64,000 bases of DNA. Source: Leptobacterium sp964389205 (GTDB lineage Bacteria > Bacteroidota > Bacteroidia > Flavobacteriales > Flavobacteriaceae). The notes under the pieces are model-generated. The model ran no database searches, was not told the origin of the DNA, and saw nothing but the letters and a program-made list of their open reading frames with translations. Location of the stretch: assembly GCA_964389205.1 (NCBI GenBank), contig CAYMDH010000001.1:1-64000 (forward strand), read 5' to 3'. Position 1 is the stretch's first letter, and every line of letters begins with the position of its first letter. Shown here piece after piece: positions 18,233 to 27,000 of the stretch. A program made the position numbers and the translations under genes.

Positions 18233-19021
18233 TTAATATATTGTTGATTTTTTATTCAATTTTTCTATATCAGAAATGTCAATTTTCATGACATACCAAT
18301 CTTCAAGTTTTTCAACGACGCCTTTAAGTCTTGAAGGTTGTCCTATATATGGTAGTATGTCGTTGTTGATAGATTCACCTTTCATATTTGTTAATAAAAA
18401 GTATTGAGAAAAACTCCCTTTTGTAGTTACCAATACTGGAGGAGTGCCTCCTGAAACACAGCGTACTGCACAGCTTCTATGTATTTTTCCTAGGCCTGGT
18501 TTCATAACACCAAAATAACACTTTGGATCGACAATTTCACCTTCTAATTCAAAATTTCCAACAAGCAAAGGTGCTTTTAAAGTTGTTTTTTCTTTTTTTT
18601 CTAAGGTAATTTTTTGATCGTTTGTTATTTGAAGCAATGTTTTTCCATTAAAATAAATTAGATTTCCAGTAATACTCAACTGTTTATTTAACAAGCTTCC
18701 TTCTTGCTCTTTTAATTTGTCAAGGTATGCATTTGCGCCAAACTTACCAAAACCTAATAGTATTATGTTTTTAAAAGAACCTTCATCAATAGTAACTTGC
18801 AACATGGGATAAGGGCTTTCATGATAAATACCACTTATTTTAGTTTCATTGGTTAACTCAAAAGTACTATTGTCAAAAGGTTTTTGTGAGATACTAAATA
18901 CAACAGCAGTCAAAACTAAGATTGTAGCAAATAAAAGTACAGTTCTTTTTAGTTTTTTTTTAGTAGGTGCAGCTATTTCATCAACGTACCCAATATAAAA
19001 ATCATTTTTTTTACTCATCAT
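18233..19021 (-). CDS. single-pass membrane protein with Cys-rich motif (unknown function)
   Basis: The 262-residue protein has a short cytoplasmic N-terminus, one membrane helix (about residues 26-45) and a periplasmic domain. The domain carries a striking motif, C-Y-F-G-V-M-K-P-G...H-R-S-C-A-V-R-C (C-x15-C-x3-C with one His), followed by VSGGTPPVL. These residues could bind a metal or haem, or form a redox disulfide. The gene overlaps the upstream Rieske/ferric-reductase gene by one base (TAATG), so tight coupling and a shared role in electron transfer are likely. I do not recognise a named family. Confidence 0.75.
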   Translation of the reverse strand: MMSKKNDFYIGYVDEIAAPTKKKLKRTVLLFATILVLTAVVFSISQKPFDNSTFELTNETKISGIYHESPYPMLQVTIDEGSFKNIILLGFGKFGANAYLDKLKEQEGSLLNKQLSITGNLIYFNGKTLLQITNDQKITLEKKEKTTLKAPLLVGNFELEGEIVDPKCYFGVMKPGLGKIHRSCAVRCVSGGTPPVLVTTKGSFSQYFLLTNMKGESINNDILPYIGQPSRLKGVVEKLEDWYVMKIDISDIEKLNKKSTIY

Positions 19022-20052
19022 TAAATTGTTATTGGCTCTACAGCTGTTCCTTCAGGCAATGGATCTGAATTTAAATAAATGTTTTTTTCTACTAATTTTA
19101 ATTTATAAGTAGCTACTCTATCATTAAAAGGAGGGGGTGATTGCCCATTTCCAGGTAGGTATTGATATCCATGCCATGGGCATGTAATGCATCCATCTAC
19201 AACTTTACCTTCTCCTAAAGGACCTCCTTGATGTTTACATACATTATGTATAGCAGAGAGTTTCCCGTCATATTTGAATACAGCAACTCGTTCATTATTT
19301 ACTGTGAATATTTTTGCTCTATCTTCTTCTATCTCATCAATATGACAAACAAAAACCCAATTTAATTCATCTTTGGATGCCTTTTCACGATCAATCTTAA
19401 ATTCTTTGAGTCCTGTAATGATGTGTAATAAAGAAATACTTAAAAATCCAATGCTTAAAAATCCAATAGTAAAAGGAGATGTTTCTTGCTGAAAAGCCCC
19501 TAAAAAAACATGTACTATAATTAATGCATATGCTATATAAACGAGCATATGTAATCTTTTCCATGTTTTAGCCGATAGGTTTTTTAACCAAAAGTCATGA
19601 CTGGTTGAAGCCATGACAAATAATATTAATAAAGCAAAGAACCCAAGAACTTGAAAAGGGAAATTTGTAAGTGAATTATAATCTAAATTGGATGTAAAAA
19701 GAGAAACAATAGGGTTTTCGTCTCCTAAGCTATGAAATTGAAGAATAGAAAAACCACCGTGTATAAATGCAGCAAGAAACATGCTTACACCTAAATGCCT
19801 CCTATTGTATAAAAACGGTAAAAATTTGGTGTCTAGACGAGCCAATGGACCAATAAGCAGGATAATGTGAAGCATTACAATAGCTAACGTACCAAACGCT
19901 CTTATAATAAGTGTTTCTGGAGTTACTTCTGGGTTTAATATAAAGGTTAAACCAATAAAAATAATAAGGTATAGCAACATAAAAAAAACAATGAGTTTAT
20001 CATATACTTTTTTATGCCTGTTCCAAAGAATAATTTTATAATCTAATCCCAT
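19021..20052 (-). CDS. ferric-reductase-like haem membrane domain fused to Rieske [2Fe-2S] domain
   Basis: The 343-residue protein has six or so N-terminal membrane helices with paired histidines (MLHIILL, NRRHLGVS, AAFIHGGF, RLHMLVY, IIVHVFLG), as in ferric reductase-like or MsrQ-type bis-haem domains. The C-terminal Rieske domain has CKH at 272-274 and CPWH at 291-294, the C-x-H...C-x2-H cluster ligands. There is no flavin/NADPH reductase domain, so electrons probably pass between the [2Fe-2S] centre and membrane haem. Its Rieske part resembles that of the TPP enzyme in the same operon (shared HQGGPLGEG), suggesting duplication. It is translationally coupled on both sides. Confidence 0.85.
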   Translation of the reverse strand: MGLDYKIILWNRHKKVYDKLIVFFMLLYLIIFIGLTFILNPEVTPETLIIRAFGTLAIVMLHIILLIGPLARLDTKFLPFLYNRRHLGVSMFLAAFIHGGFSILQFHSLGDENPIVSLFTSNLDYNSLTNFPFQVLGFFALLILFVMASTSHDFWLKNLSAKTWKRLHMLVYIAYALIIVHVFLGAFQQETSPFTIGFLSIGFLSISLLHIITGLKEFKIDREKASKDELNWVFVCHIDEIEEDRAKIFTVNNERVAVFKYDGKLSAIHNVCKHQGGPLGEGKVVDGCITCPWHGYQYLPGNGQSPPPFNDRVATYKLKLVEKNIYLNSDPLPEGTAVEPITI

Positions 20053-20462
20053 TAAAATTTAATTTGCGTAATTTCTTTATTGCGTATGTTGTCAAAAACA
20101 ATAATCCCCGATATGTTTTTATGTGACGGAAAAGTATATGTTCCTTTTGTGTTAATCTGACCTATAAAAGCCCCTTTATCACTGCTGTTTTTAATTTCAT
20201 AAACAGCAGCAGAGGCTGTTTTTAGGGGTATTGGAATTTCTACCTCAATGATATGCCCTGTAACTGTTTTTTTTAAATGAATTGCTACTAAATCGTTTTT
20301 AACAGATTTTAAAACAGTTCCATCTGTGATAGTCATTTTTTCAATAGTTTCTTCTTGAGGAAATTCAGGTATGTTTACAATTGAAGAAAACATTAAGACA
20401 GGTACCCCCAAAATAATAACAAACCATAATAATAAATGTTTTTTGCGCAAGCTCGATGTCAT
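20052..20462 (-). CDS. small single-pass membrane protein of the Rieske operon
   Basis: The protein has 136 residues from ATG 20462 (MTSSLRKKHLLLWF), which sits in an ATGA overlap with the previous gene; a longer frame upstream is unlikely to be used. One membrane helix (about 10-30) is followed by a beta-rich, presumably periplasmic domain (VTGHIIEVEIPIPLKT, GTYTFPSH). No cysteines or known motifs were found. It is coupled by TAATG overlap to the ferric-reductase/Rieske gene, so it is a candidate accessory subunit. Confidence 0.75.
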   Translation of the reverse strand: MTSSLRKKHLLLWFVIILGVPVLMFSSIVNIPEFPQEETIEKMTITDGTVLKSVKNDLVAIHLKKTVTGHIIEVEIPIPLKTASAAVYEIKNSSDKGAFIGQINTKGTYTFPSHKNISGIIVFDNIRNKEITQIKF

Positions 20463-20671
20463 TTTTTTAAAGTTTTTAATAGTTTTGTCAATAATAATGG
20501 CCAAGTTGCTATTGCTCCTGGAATTAGGATCAATTTCACAAACCATCTACTTTCTTTAATTCCTGTATCCATCTGTTTTGCTCCCGCAAAAAAGAAATAA
20601 ATACTGAAGAGTATTCCTATTCCAAAATAAATAGCAATGATTAATAATAAGGTATTTATGGCTATTAACAT
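20459..20671 (-). CDS. 70-residue two-helix membrane protein
   Basis: This small protein has two hydrophobic helices (about 1-28 and 45-62) around a polar loop FFFAGAKQMDTGIKESRWF. It lies 2 bp after the Rieske/TPP gene and overlaps the next gene by ATGA, so it is surely part of the operon. Function is unknown; its size suits a small subunit of a membrane complex. Confidence 0.75.
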   Translation of the reverse strand: MLIAINTLLLIIAIYFGIGILFSIYFFFAGAKQMDTGIKESRWFVKLILIPGAIATWPLLLTKLLKTLKK

Positions 20672-20673
20672 AA

Positions 20674-22626
20674 TTAAATAAGATTTACATCAGTAATAAT
20701 TTCTAAAACCCCAGGTCCTTCTAGATCAAAAAGTGCTTTCATTGCAGCATCTAAATCTTCTCCTTTTGTAACTCTTTTCCCCCAAGCACCACATGAAGTT
20801 GCAAATTCTGAAAAATTAGGATTAGATAATGATGTTTTCCATACATCTAATTGAGCAGCTCTTTGTTCTTTTGAGATTTTACCTAATTCATGATTGTTTA
20901 AAACAATTAATTTTATAGGCATATTGTATTTTACAAGTGTAGTTATTTCTGCCAAATATTGGCACAATCCTCCATCTCCCGCAACTGCAATTACTGGTTT
21001 GGTATCTCCTACAGCTGTATAAGCCCCTATAGAGGCGGGAAGTGCAAAGCCAATAGACCCTAAATATCCAGACATTAAAAAATCATGTTCTTCTGGCTCA
21101 AAATAACGGCCAAAAGAATATGCATTATTTCCAACATCTACACACATTACAGCTTTTTTAGGAGCCAATCTATTCATGGCATCAAAAACAGCTATGGAGC
21201 TCAATCCTTTTTCTGAGGTTTCTTTAAGTCTTTTTGTTTTTTCTTCTTTCCAAATAGCCCATCTTTCTGCTACTTCTCCTCTTTGGTCTTGAGTTTGTGT
21301 TTTATTTTTCAATTCTGAAGTAAAGATCGCCAATGTCCTGGATATTTCTCCCCAAACTGCAACATCAACTTTATGAAATTTGCTTAATGCTAACGGATCA
21401 AAATCTACTTGAATTATTGGCTTTTTTGGTGTGATTCCTGTATGATTAGAAAACGAAGCCCCAAAAACTATTAGTAAATCACATTCATTCATAAACCATG
21501 AAGCGATGGGGGTACCACTCCTACCTAAAACACCAGCTCCAAGAGGGTGGCTATCTGCGATTAATCCTTTTCCTTTAAAAGTAGTTAGTACAGGAGCGTT
21601 TAATGATTCTGCAAAAGTAACGATATCGTTTTTACTAGATCGGGCACCATGCCCCATAATAATAACAGGACGCTTGGCTTTTTTAATTAAATCTATGGCA
21701 GCATCTGCCATTTCTTTGGGAGGTGCAATCTCCATTGGAGTAATTCTTCCTTCAGGAGTTTGTGCTGTAACACCTTCTTTGGCTATTCTTTCTTGTACTT
21801 CATCTGGAAATGTTAAATGAGAGACATCCCTTTTTAATAAAGCATGCTTAATAGCAAGCCCCATTAATTCACTATGTTTACTATCAGATTGAACTCTTTG
21901 ATTAAATTCTGCAACAGTGTTAAAACCTTGAACCAAATCAACTTCTTGAAAATTACCTGTTCCTACAACTTGTGTAGCCACTTGACCGGTTAAAGCTAAA
22001 AATGGAGCACGGTCTACTTTTGCATCCCACATTCCCGTATAAAGATTTGTTGCACCAGGACCTGCAATAGTAAAACAAGCGGCAGGTTTTCCGGTAAGTT
22101 TTCCATAAGCGGATGCGGCAAATGCGGCAGCTCCTTCATGTCTTATCCCATAAAAGTTCAAGTTCCCTTTTTGCTCTTGTCGTTTCATGGCATCAGCAAA
22201 ACCAAGATTAGAATGGCCAACCATTCCAAAAACTTTAGTAACACCCCAATTCACCATAGTTTCTACCATAATATCAGAAACTGTAGGTTGATGCTTAGCT
22301 TCTTCTTCTACACCTACATAAATAGCATCTCCATCTTCTTTTACTGGAAACGTTTTAATACCATCATCAAAACCTCCAGGAGAATTTCCTGTACAAGGAT
22401 GATAATCCCATCCATGCCAAGGGCAACGAAGCATTCCATTTTCTATAGAACCTTCTCCAAGTGGACCTCCTTGATGAGGGCATTTGTTATCTAATGCAGA
22501 AAATTTCCCTTCAAAATGAGTTAAACAAATTCCTTGGTGCGCTGCGGTTACTGTTTTAACACGACCTTCAGGAAGTTCTTTTTTATTGATTAATACTTTA
22601 TGCCAAACAATATTTTTATCTTTCAT
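20674..22626 (-). CDS. Rieske [2Fe-2S] domain fused to thiamine-diphosphate enzyme (pyruvate oxidase/acetolactate synthase-like)
   Basis: The 650-residue protein has two parts. Residues 1-105 are a Rieske ferredoxin with C49-P-H51 and C68-P-W-H71. Residues 115-650 are a three-domain ThDP enzyme: an N-terminal PYR domain with the activating Glu in IRHEGAAAFAASAYG, a central domain with VIIMGHGARSS, and a C-terminal PP domain with GDGG...LNN, the ThDP/Mg motif. It resembles pyruvate oxidase and acetolactate synthase, which decarboxylate 2-oxo acids. The fused iron-sulfur centre suggests that electrons leave the ThDP intermediate through [2Fe-2S]. There is no signal peptide, so it is cytoplasmic. 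The substrate is unknown. Confidence 0.88.
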   Translation of the reverse strand: MKDKNIVWHKVLINKKELPEGRVKTVTAAHQGICLTHFEGKFSALDNKCPHQGGPLGEGSIENGMLRCPWHGWDYHPCTGNSPGGFDDGIKTFPVKEDGDAIYVGVEEEAKHQPTVSDIMVETMVNWGVTKVFGMVGHSNLGFADAMKRQEQKGNLNFYGIRHEGAAAFAASAYGKLTGKPAACFTIAGPGATNLYTGMWDAKVDRAPFLALTGQVATQVVGTGNFQEVDLVQGFNTVAEFNQRVQSDSKHSELMGLAIKHALLKRDVSHLTFPDEVQERIAKEGVTAQTPEGRITPMEIAPPKEMADAAIDLIKKAKRPVIIMGHGARSSKNDIVTFAESLNAPVLTTFKGKGLIADSHPLGAGVLGRSGTPIASWFMNECDLLIVFGASFSNHTGITPKKPIIQVDFDPLALSKFHKVDVAVWGEISRTLAIFTSELKNKTQTQDQRGEVAERWAIWKEEKTKRLKETSEKGLSSIAVFDAMNRLAPKKAVMCVDVGNNAYSFGRYFEPEEHDFLMSGYLGSIGFALPASIGAYTAVGDTKPVIAVAGDGGLCQYLAEITTLVKYNMPIKLIVLNNHELGKISKEQRAAQLDVWKTSLSNPNFSEFATSCGAWGKRVTKGEDLDAAMKALFDLEGPGVLEIITDVNLI

Positions 22627-22627
22627 G

Positions 22628-23011
22628 TTAATTGATTGATTCGTTAAATTGATCTTGCCTTATTTTAACAGCTCTAAATGAGAAGGTAATTAAGAAACCG
22701 ATAGAAATAAAAAGACTAATGGTTCCAATAAGCATAAAAATGGTAGCCATATCTTCTGTAATTGCTATATAATTTTGAATGCCAGATAAAATACCTGCAA
22801 TAATCATAGATCCAGCACCTATGTATAGACCAACAAGCCCTTTGGTAAGAAGATTTAACTGTCTTAATTTTCTCTTTGTTAATACTTGATTTACCTGTGC
22901 TTTAATACGTTCTGCAATTTCGTCGCTTAGTGCTATTAATATATTTGAAGTTGACAATATTAAAAGCGCAATTCCAGGCAAAATTGTTATAGGAATGTAC
23001 CAGTTATTCAT
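22628..23011 (-). CDS. DUF2721-like three-helix membrane protein
   Basis: The 127-residue protein has three predicted helices (about 7-28, 58-82, 90-113) and a cytoplasmic basic loop, RIKAQVNQVLTKRKLRQLN. The layout and start (ITILPGIALLILSTSNILIAL) resemble DUF2721 proteins. It lies one base before the Rieske/TPP gene and 3 bp after the antiporter gene. Function is unknown. Confidence 0.65.
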   Translation of the reverse strand: MNNWYIPITILPGIALLILSTSNILIALSDEIAERIKAQVNQVLTKRKLRQLNLLTKGLVGLYIGAGSMIIAGILSGIQNYIAITEDMATIFMLIGTISLFISIGFLITFSFRAVKIRQDQFNESIN

Positions 23012-23014
23012 ATT

Positions 23015-24244
23015 TTATTTAAGTAATTTAGAAACTAATTTATCAACAGTTAAACCTTGGACAATAATAGAAAAAACAACAACGGCATAAGTAACAAAAA
23101 TAATAAACTCTCTGTATTCACTTTCAGGCAATGTTAGTGCTAATGCAATAGAAATGCCACCTCTTAATCCAGCCCATGTTAGTATTGCTATTTTTTTCGG
23201 ATTACTTTTATGTTCTTTTTTTAGGAAAACATTTGCAATAAAAATAGTTATATATCTTGATATTAATACTATAAAGATAGTAATGATGCCTATAGTTAAA
23301 TAATCGATTTTAAAATTCAAACTTAAAATCTCTAATCCTATTAACACAAAAAGAACAGCATTTAATATTTCATCTAATACCTTCCAGAAAATATTCATAT
23401 TGTCTTGCAAAGATTTGTCTTTGCAAGTGCTGTGTAAATAATTACCAATAATTAAACCGGCAACTACCATGGCCAAAGCACCAGATACATGGAGAAATGA
23501 AGACAGACTATATCCACCCATTACAATAGCTATGGAAATATGAACTGCTATCACAGGCGCTTGATATATATATTTCAATATAATCTTTCCAATATACCCT
23601 AAAGCAAGCCCCATTACTACGCCTCCAATAGCTTCTTGTCCAAATTCTTCTAAAATATGTGAGACATGAAATTCCCCTCCCATAGTTGCAATAGAAAGCA
23701 ACGAGATAAAAACAACGATACCTACACCGTCATTAAATAAAGACTCTCCTACAATTTTAATTTCCATGTCTTTAGGAGCTCCAGCTTTTTTAAGCAAAGC
23801 TAGTACAGCGATTGGATCTGTAGGAGATATAAGTGCTCCAAAAACCAAACTATAGATGTAACTTATTTCCATACCTATAAAACCAGCTGTATAATAAAAA
23901 GCAGATCCAATAATAAAAGTAGAAAGTAAAACTCCTACGGATGCATATATTAAAACAGCTCCCTTTTCTTCAATAAGATTGTGGAGGTTAACATGAATGG
24001 ATCCTGCAAATAATAAAAAGCTTAATAAAAAGTCAAAGAGGATAGTTCTGAAATCTATTTCATGAACAATAGAACAGACATTGATAAAGGTGTCTCGATC
24101 TATAAAACTTAAGGAACCTATTATTAATGATGTAGCTATAGCTAATATCATCACACCAATGGTATCAGGAAGTTTAAAAAGTTTCTTGTTTAAGAAACTT
24201 AATAAAGATGAGAGGGCGACAATTCCTGTAAATATTTGAAACAT
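23015..24244 (-). CDS. CPA1-type sodium:proton antiporter
   Basis: The 409-residue protein has about twelve helices with NhaP/NhaA2-like features. These include FGALISPTDPIAVLALLKKAG, the ESLFNDGVGIVVF segment with the ND ion-binding pair, and LTWAGLRGGISIALALTLP near the C-terminus. It exchanges Na+ (or K+) for H+ across the inner membrane. There is no large cytoplasmic regulatory tail. It is the second gene of the Rieske operon, 19 bp after the first, so ion or pH balance may be tied to the redox activity of the operon. Confidence 0.9.
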   Translation of the reverse strand: MFQIFTGIVALSSLLSFLNKKLFKLPDTIGVMILAIATSLIIGSLSFIDRDTFINVCSIVHEIDFRTILFDFLLSFLLFAGSIHVNLHNLIEEKGAVLIYASVGVLLSTFIIGSAFYYTAGFIGMEISYIYSLVFGALISPTDPIAVLALLKKAGAPKDMEIKIVGESLFNDGVGIVVFISLLSIATMGGEFHVSHILEEFGQEAIGGVVMGLALGYIGKIILKYIYQAPVIAVHISIAIVMGGYSLSSFLHVSGALAMVVAGLIIGNYLHSTCKDKSLQDNMNIFWKVLDEILNAVLFVLIGLEILSLNFKIDYLTIGIITIFIVLISRYITIFIANVFLKKEHKSNPKKIAILTWAGLRGGISIALALTLPESEYREFIIFVTYAVVVFSIIVQGLTVDKLVSKLLK

Positions 24245-24263
24245 CTATATAAGATTTTTGTTT

Positions 24264-25877
24264 TTAATTTATTCCTGCGTAATTGATACCCGTAAGACGA
24301 TGCATATCATGATTAAAAGTAGACAAGTCATCTTCATTAAACTTTGTTATATCATCATAACCACATGCCCTTGCTATAACTCTAATAAGATTGTTAGTAG
24401 CATCGAAATAGTTATGCAATTGTTTTGCAGACGACTCTATAATAAGTCTACTGCGTAGCGATTCTTTTTGAGTAGCTATTCCAACAGGACAATTATTACT
24501 TCCGCATGCTCTCATTCCTAAACATCCAATAGCTTGTATTGCAGAGTTAGATACAGCAATTGCATCTGCCCCTAACATAAGTGCTTTTGCAAAATCTTCT
24601 GCAATTCGTAGCCCTCCTGTTATAATTAAGGTTACATTGTTTGCTTGTCGCTTATCTAAATATTTTCTTGCTCTAGCTAATGCAGGTATGGTTGGAACAT
24701 TGATGTTATCTCTCAAAATAGTTGGTGCAGAACCTGTTCCTCCACCTCTTCCATCTAAAATAATATAATCAACACCTACTTGTAGTGCAAATTCTATATC
24801 TTGTTCTATATGACTGGCAGCTATTTTAAAACCTATAGGAATCCCGCCTGTGCGTTCTCTTACTTTTTCTGCAAAATCTTTAAAATCATCGACTCCATGA
24901 AAGTTTGGAAAAGTAGCAGGTGATATAGCTGTCTCACCTTCTTTTAAGCCTCTAACTTCAGCAATTTCTTTACTTACTTTACTGCCAGGTAAATGTCCTC
25001 CAGTACCTGTTTTCGCTCCTTGACCACCTTTAAAATGAAAGGCTTGGACATTGTCTAATTTATCCCAGGAAAAGCCAAATTGAGCAGATGCTAATTCATA
25101 AAAATATTTAGAATTATTTTCTTGTTCTTGAGGAAGCATACCTCCCTCTCCAGAACAAATACCAGTACCAGCACGTTCGGCACCTTTAGAAAGTGCAATT
25201 TTTGCTTCTCTAGATAAGGCTCCAAAACTCATATCAGAAACAAATAAAGGGATATCTAAAACTAATGGTTTTTTAGCGCGCGGCCCTATGGTTACTTTTG
25301 TACTAACACTTTCATCATCTAATAAAGGTCTACTTGCTAATTGAGCTGGTAAAAATTGAATGTCACTCCATTTTGGAAGTGTATTTCTATCTACACCCAT
25401 AGAAGCAGAAAAACCATGATGACCTAAATTTTTAAGACCATTTTTTGCTAATTCTTTTATATAAGCTGTATACGGTTCTGTATCTTCAGGATGTGTATCT
25501 GCATAGGCTCCTAAATATTCATCTCTATCAAAAGGTTGAGGATGACTAACTTCAAAAGCAGCAATTTCATTTTCATCTACTAAAAGAGCATCGCCGTCAA
25601 TATATTCTTTAAACTTATGAAGTTGTTCATCATTGTTGTATTCACTTATACCAGTATCATAACGATAATCCCACCCATGAACTCCACATATTAAATTATG
25701 ACCGTCTACATGACCATCTGCCAATAATGCTCCTCTGTGATGACATCTTCCGTATAGTACAGAAATTCCTTTTTCATGTTTTATAATAACTAAATCTGTA
25801 TTTTTTACTAATGCATAAGCAGGGACTTTTTCCTGCAATGAAGAAATTTTTGCAATTTCAACAAGTTGCTGTGACAT
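24264..25877 (-). CDS. Rieske [2Fe-2S] domain fused to glutamate-synthase-type FMN domain
   Basis: The 537-residue protein is the first gene of the operon. Residues 1-105 form a Rieske domain with C45-H-H47 and C64-G-V-H67. Residues 150-537 match the FMN-binding glutamate synthase domain (Glu_synthase): GALSREAKIALSKGAE, GGQGAKTGTGGHLPG, DGRGGGTGSAP and SGGLR-type ITGGLRIAED. The [3Fe-4S] cysteines of GltB are present near 452-463 (CLGMRACGSNNC, then PVGIATQ). The glutaminase domain and NADPH subunit are absent, as in the GltB2/archaeal-type proteins. Electrons may enter through the Rieske centre. The true reaction is unknown. Confidence 0.88.
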   Translation of the reverse strand: MSQQLVEIAKISSLQEKVPAYALVKNTDLVIIKHEKGISVLYGRCHHRGALLADGHVDGHNLICGVHGWDYRYDTGISEYNNDEQLHKFKEYIDGDALLVDENEIAAFEVSHPQPFDRDEYLGAYADTHPEDTEPYTAYIKELAKNGLKNLGHHGFSASMGVDRNTLPKWSDIQFLPAQLASRPLLDDESVSTKVTIGPRAKKPLVLDIPLFVSDMSFGALSREAKIALSKGAERAGTGICSGEGGMLPQEQENNSKYFYELASAQFGFSWDKLDNVQAFHFKGGQGAKTGTGGHLPGSKVSKEIAEVRGLKEGETAISPATFPNFHGVDDFKDFAEKVRERTGGIPIGFKIAASHIEQDIEFALQVGVDYIILDGRGGGTGSAPTILRDNINVPTIPALARARKYLDKRQANNVTLIITGGLRIAEDFAKALMLGADAIAVSNSAIQAIGCLGMRACGSNNCPVGIATQKESLRSRLIIESSAKQLHNYFDATNNLIRVIARACGYDDITKFNEDDLSTFNHDMHRLTGINYAGIN

Positions 25878-25953
25878 ATTTGTATTTTGTTGGTTAATAA
25901 ATAAGAGGTTTCAAGGTATAAATTTTAAACCGCAATACAATAGCAAATATCAT

Positions 25954-25985
25954 CAAAATTGTCGTTTAAGGCAAGAATTGACAAA
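25954..25985 (-). promoter_or_regulatory. possible promoter of the Rieske operon
   Basis: On the minus strand TTTG (25982-25985), a 20-bp spacer and CAATTTTG (25954-25961) approximate the Bacteroidota consensus with one mismatch in the -7 box. The 128-bp gap upstream of the first gene is the only sizeable non-coding space in the operon. Confidence 0.35.
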
Positions 25986-26005
25986 AAAATAATGATAATT
26001 CTAAA

Positions 26006-26986
26006 CTAAAAGACCATTAAATTGCAACCTCTAATGTCTGAATTATCAAAACGCCCTAAGATTTCAAAACTCTTACCTTTATATGCTTTTCCTAAGTCTT
26101 GAGTTGCAATAAATGAACAAGAATGAATATTGGCTAGATCTATAATATTAACACCTCCAGATTTTCCGTAGGGAAGAGCAGATAATGCATCTTCTGTATC
26201 TCTAATGTAAACATTCATCCACGGTGGGCATTCAAAAATTCCATTACCCTTAGAGTATGCTTGCGATAAAAGCTCTGTCATTCCATATTCTGAATGAATT
26301 TTAGAGACTCCAAAACCATTGCATAAAATTTCGTGAAGTTCTTTTCGAATTAACTCTTTTCTCCTTCCTTTCATACCTCCGGTTTCCATAATGATAGTAT
26401 TTTTTAATTGAAAAATATCTTGTTCAATTAAATCTAAGAGTGCAAATGTAACTCCTATAAGAAGGATTTTTTTCCCAGAGTTATCTAGTTGTATCAGGGT
26501 TTCTTTTAATGTTGAGAGATTATTAAGATAAAACCCGCTCTCTTTAGAATGGGATCTATTTATTAGGTCATTGGCCATATAAATAAGCGAAGAACCCTCT
26601 CTTTCTAGGTATGAAGGTAATAAGGCTAATACTATATAATCTTCAATATTGCCGTAAAACTTTCTAAAAGAAGTTAAATAGCTTTTTTCATAGATGTTTA
26701 AATCACTTATATAATGTGTGCTAGGAATACTTCCTGTAGTACCACTGCTGGTAAATTTTTTATTTAATACTTCACTAGTGCCAGATATAACTTTATGTGA
26801 TTTAAAAAATTGAATAGGTAAAAAAGGAATTTCATTAACACTCTTAACTATAGAAGGATTTGTTTTAAGGTGATCGCAAAATGTTTTGTAAACAATGTTG
26901 TTCTGGTATTGATAATTAAAAACTTGAAGCGCTATTGTTTCAAAATCTTCAGTAGTTTTTATATTAAAAATAACATCGCTATTCAT
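26006..26986 (-). CDS. LuxE/PaaK-like acyl-protein synthetase (acyltransferase)
   Basis: The 326-residue protein belongs to the adenylate-forming LuxE family. It has the phosphate-binding motif FTSSGTTGSIPSTHY, IIMETGGMKGRRKELIR and the HSEYGMTELLSQAYS segment that matches LuxE A5-type YGMTE. LuxE activates fatty acids as acyl-AMP. No LuxC/D reductase genes are adjacent, so a stand-alone role in acyl transfer, for example for surface lipids or polysaccharide, is more likely than bioluminescence. A palindromic repeat element begins only 14 bp upstream of its ATG, so its promoter may have been changed. Confidence 0.82.
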   Translation of the reverse strand: MNSDVIFNIKTTEDFETIALQVFNYQYQNNIVYKTFCDHLKTNPSIVKSVNEIPFLPIQFFKSHKVISGTSEVLNKKFTSSGTTGSIPSTHYISDLNIYEKSYLTSFRKFYGNIEDYIVLALLPSYLEREGSSLIYMANDLINRSHSKESGFYLNNLSTLKETLIQLDNSGKKILLIGVTFALLDLIEQDIFQLKNTIIMETGGMKGRRKELIRKELHEILCNGFGVSKIHSEYGMTELLSQAYSKGNGIFECPPWMNVYIRDTEDALSALPYGKSGGVNIIDLANIHSCSFIATQDLGKAYKGKSFEILGRFDNSDIRGCNLMVF

Positions 26987-27000
26987 GTAATTTTATTTAT

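Noticed and set aside
20463..20546. N-terminal extension of the 136-residue membrane protein
   Set aside because: It overlaps the 70-residue gene in another frame and lacks family-like sequence; the ATGA overlap start is typical of coupled genes.
22138..22494. 118-codon + strand frame inside the Rieske/TPP gene
   Set aside because: Antisense to the Rieske domain coding region, whose motifs are intact.
26006..26986. Bioluminescence (lux) locus
   Set aside because: The LuxE-like gene stands alone; no luxCDAB genes are in the window.
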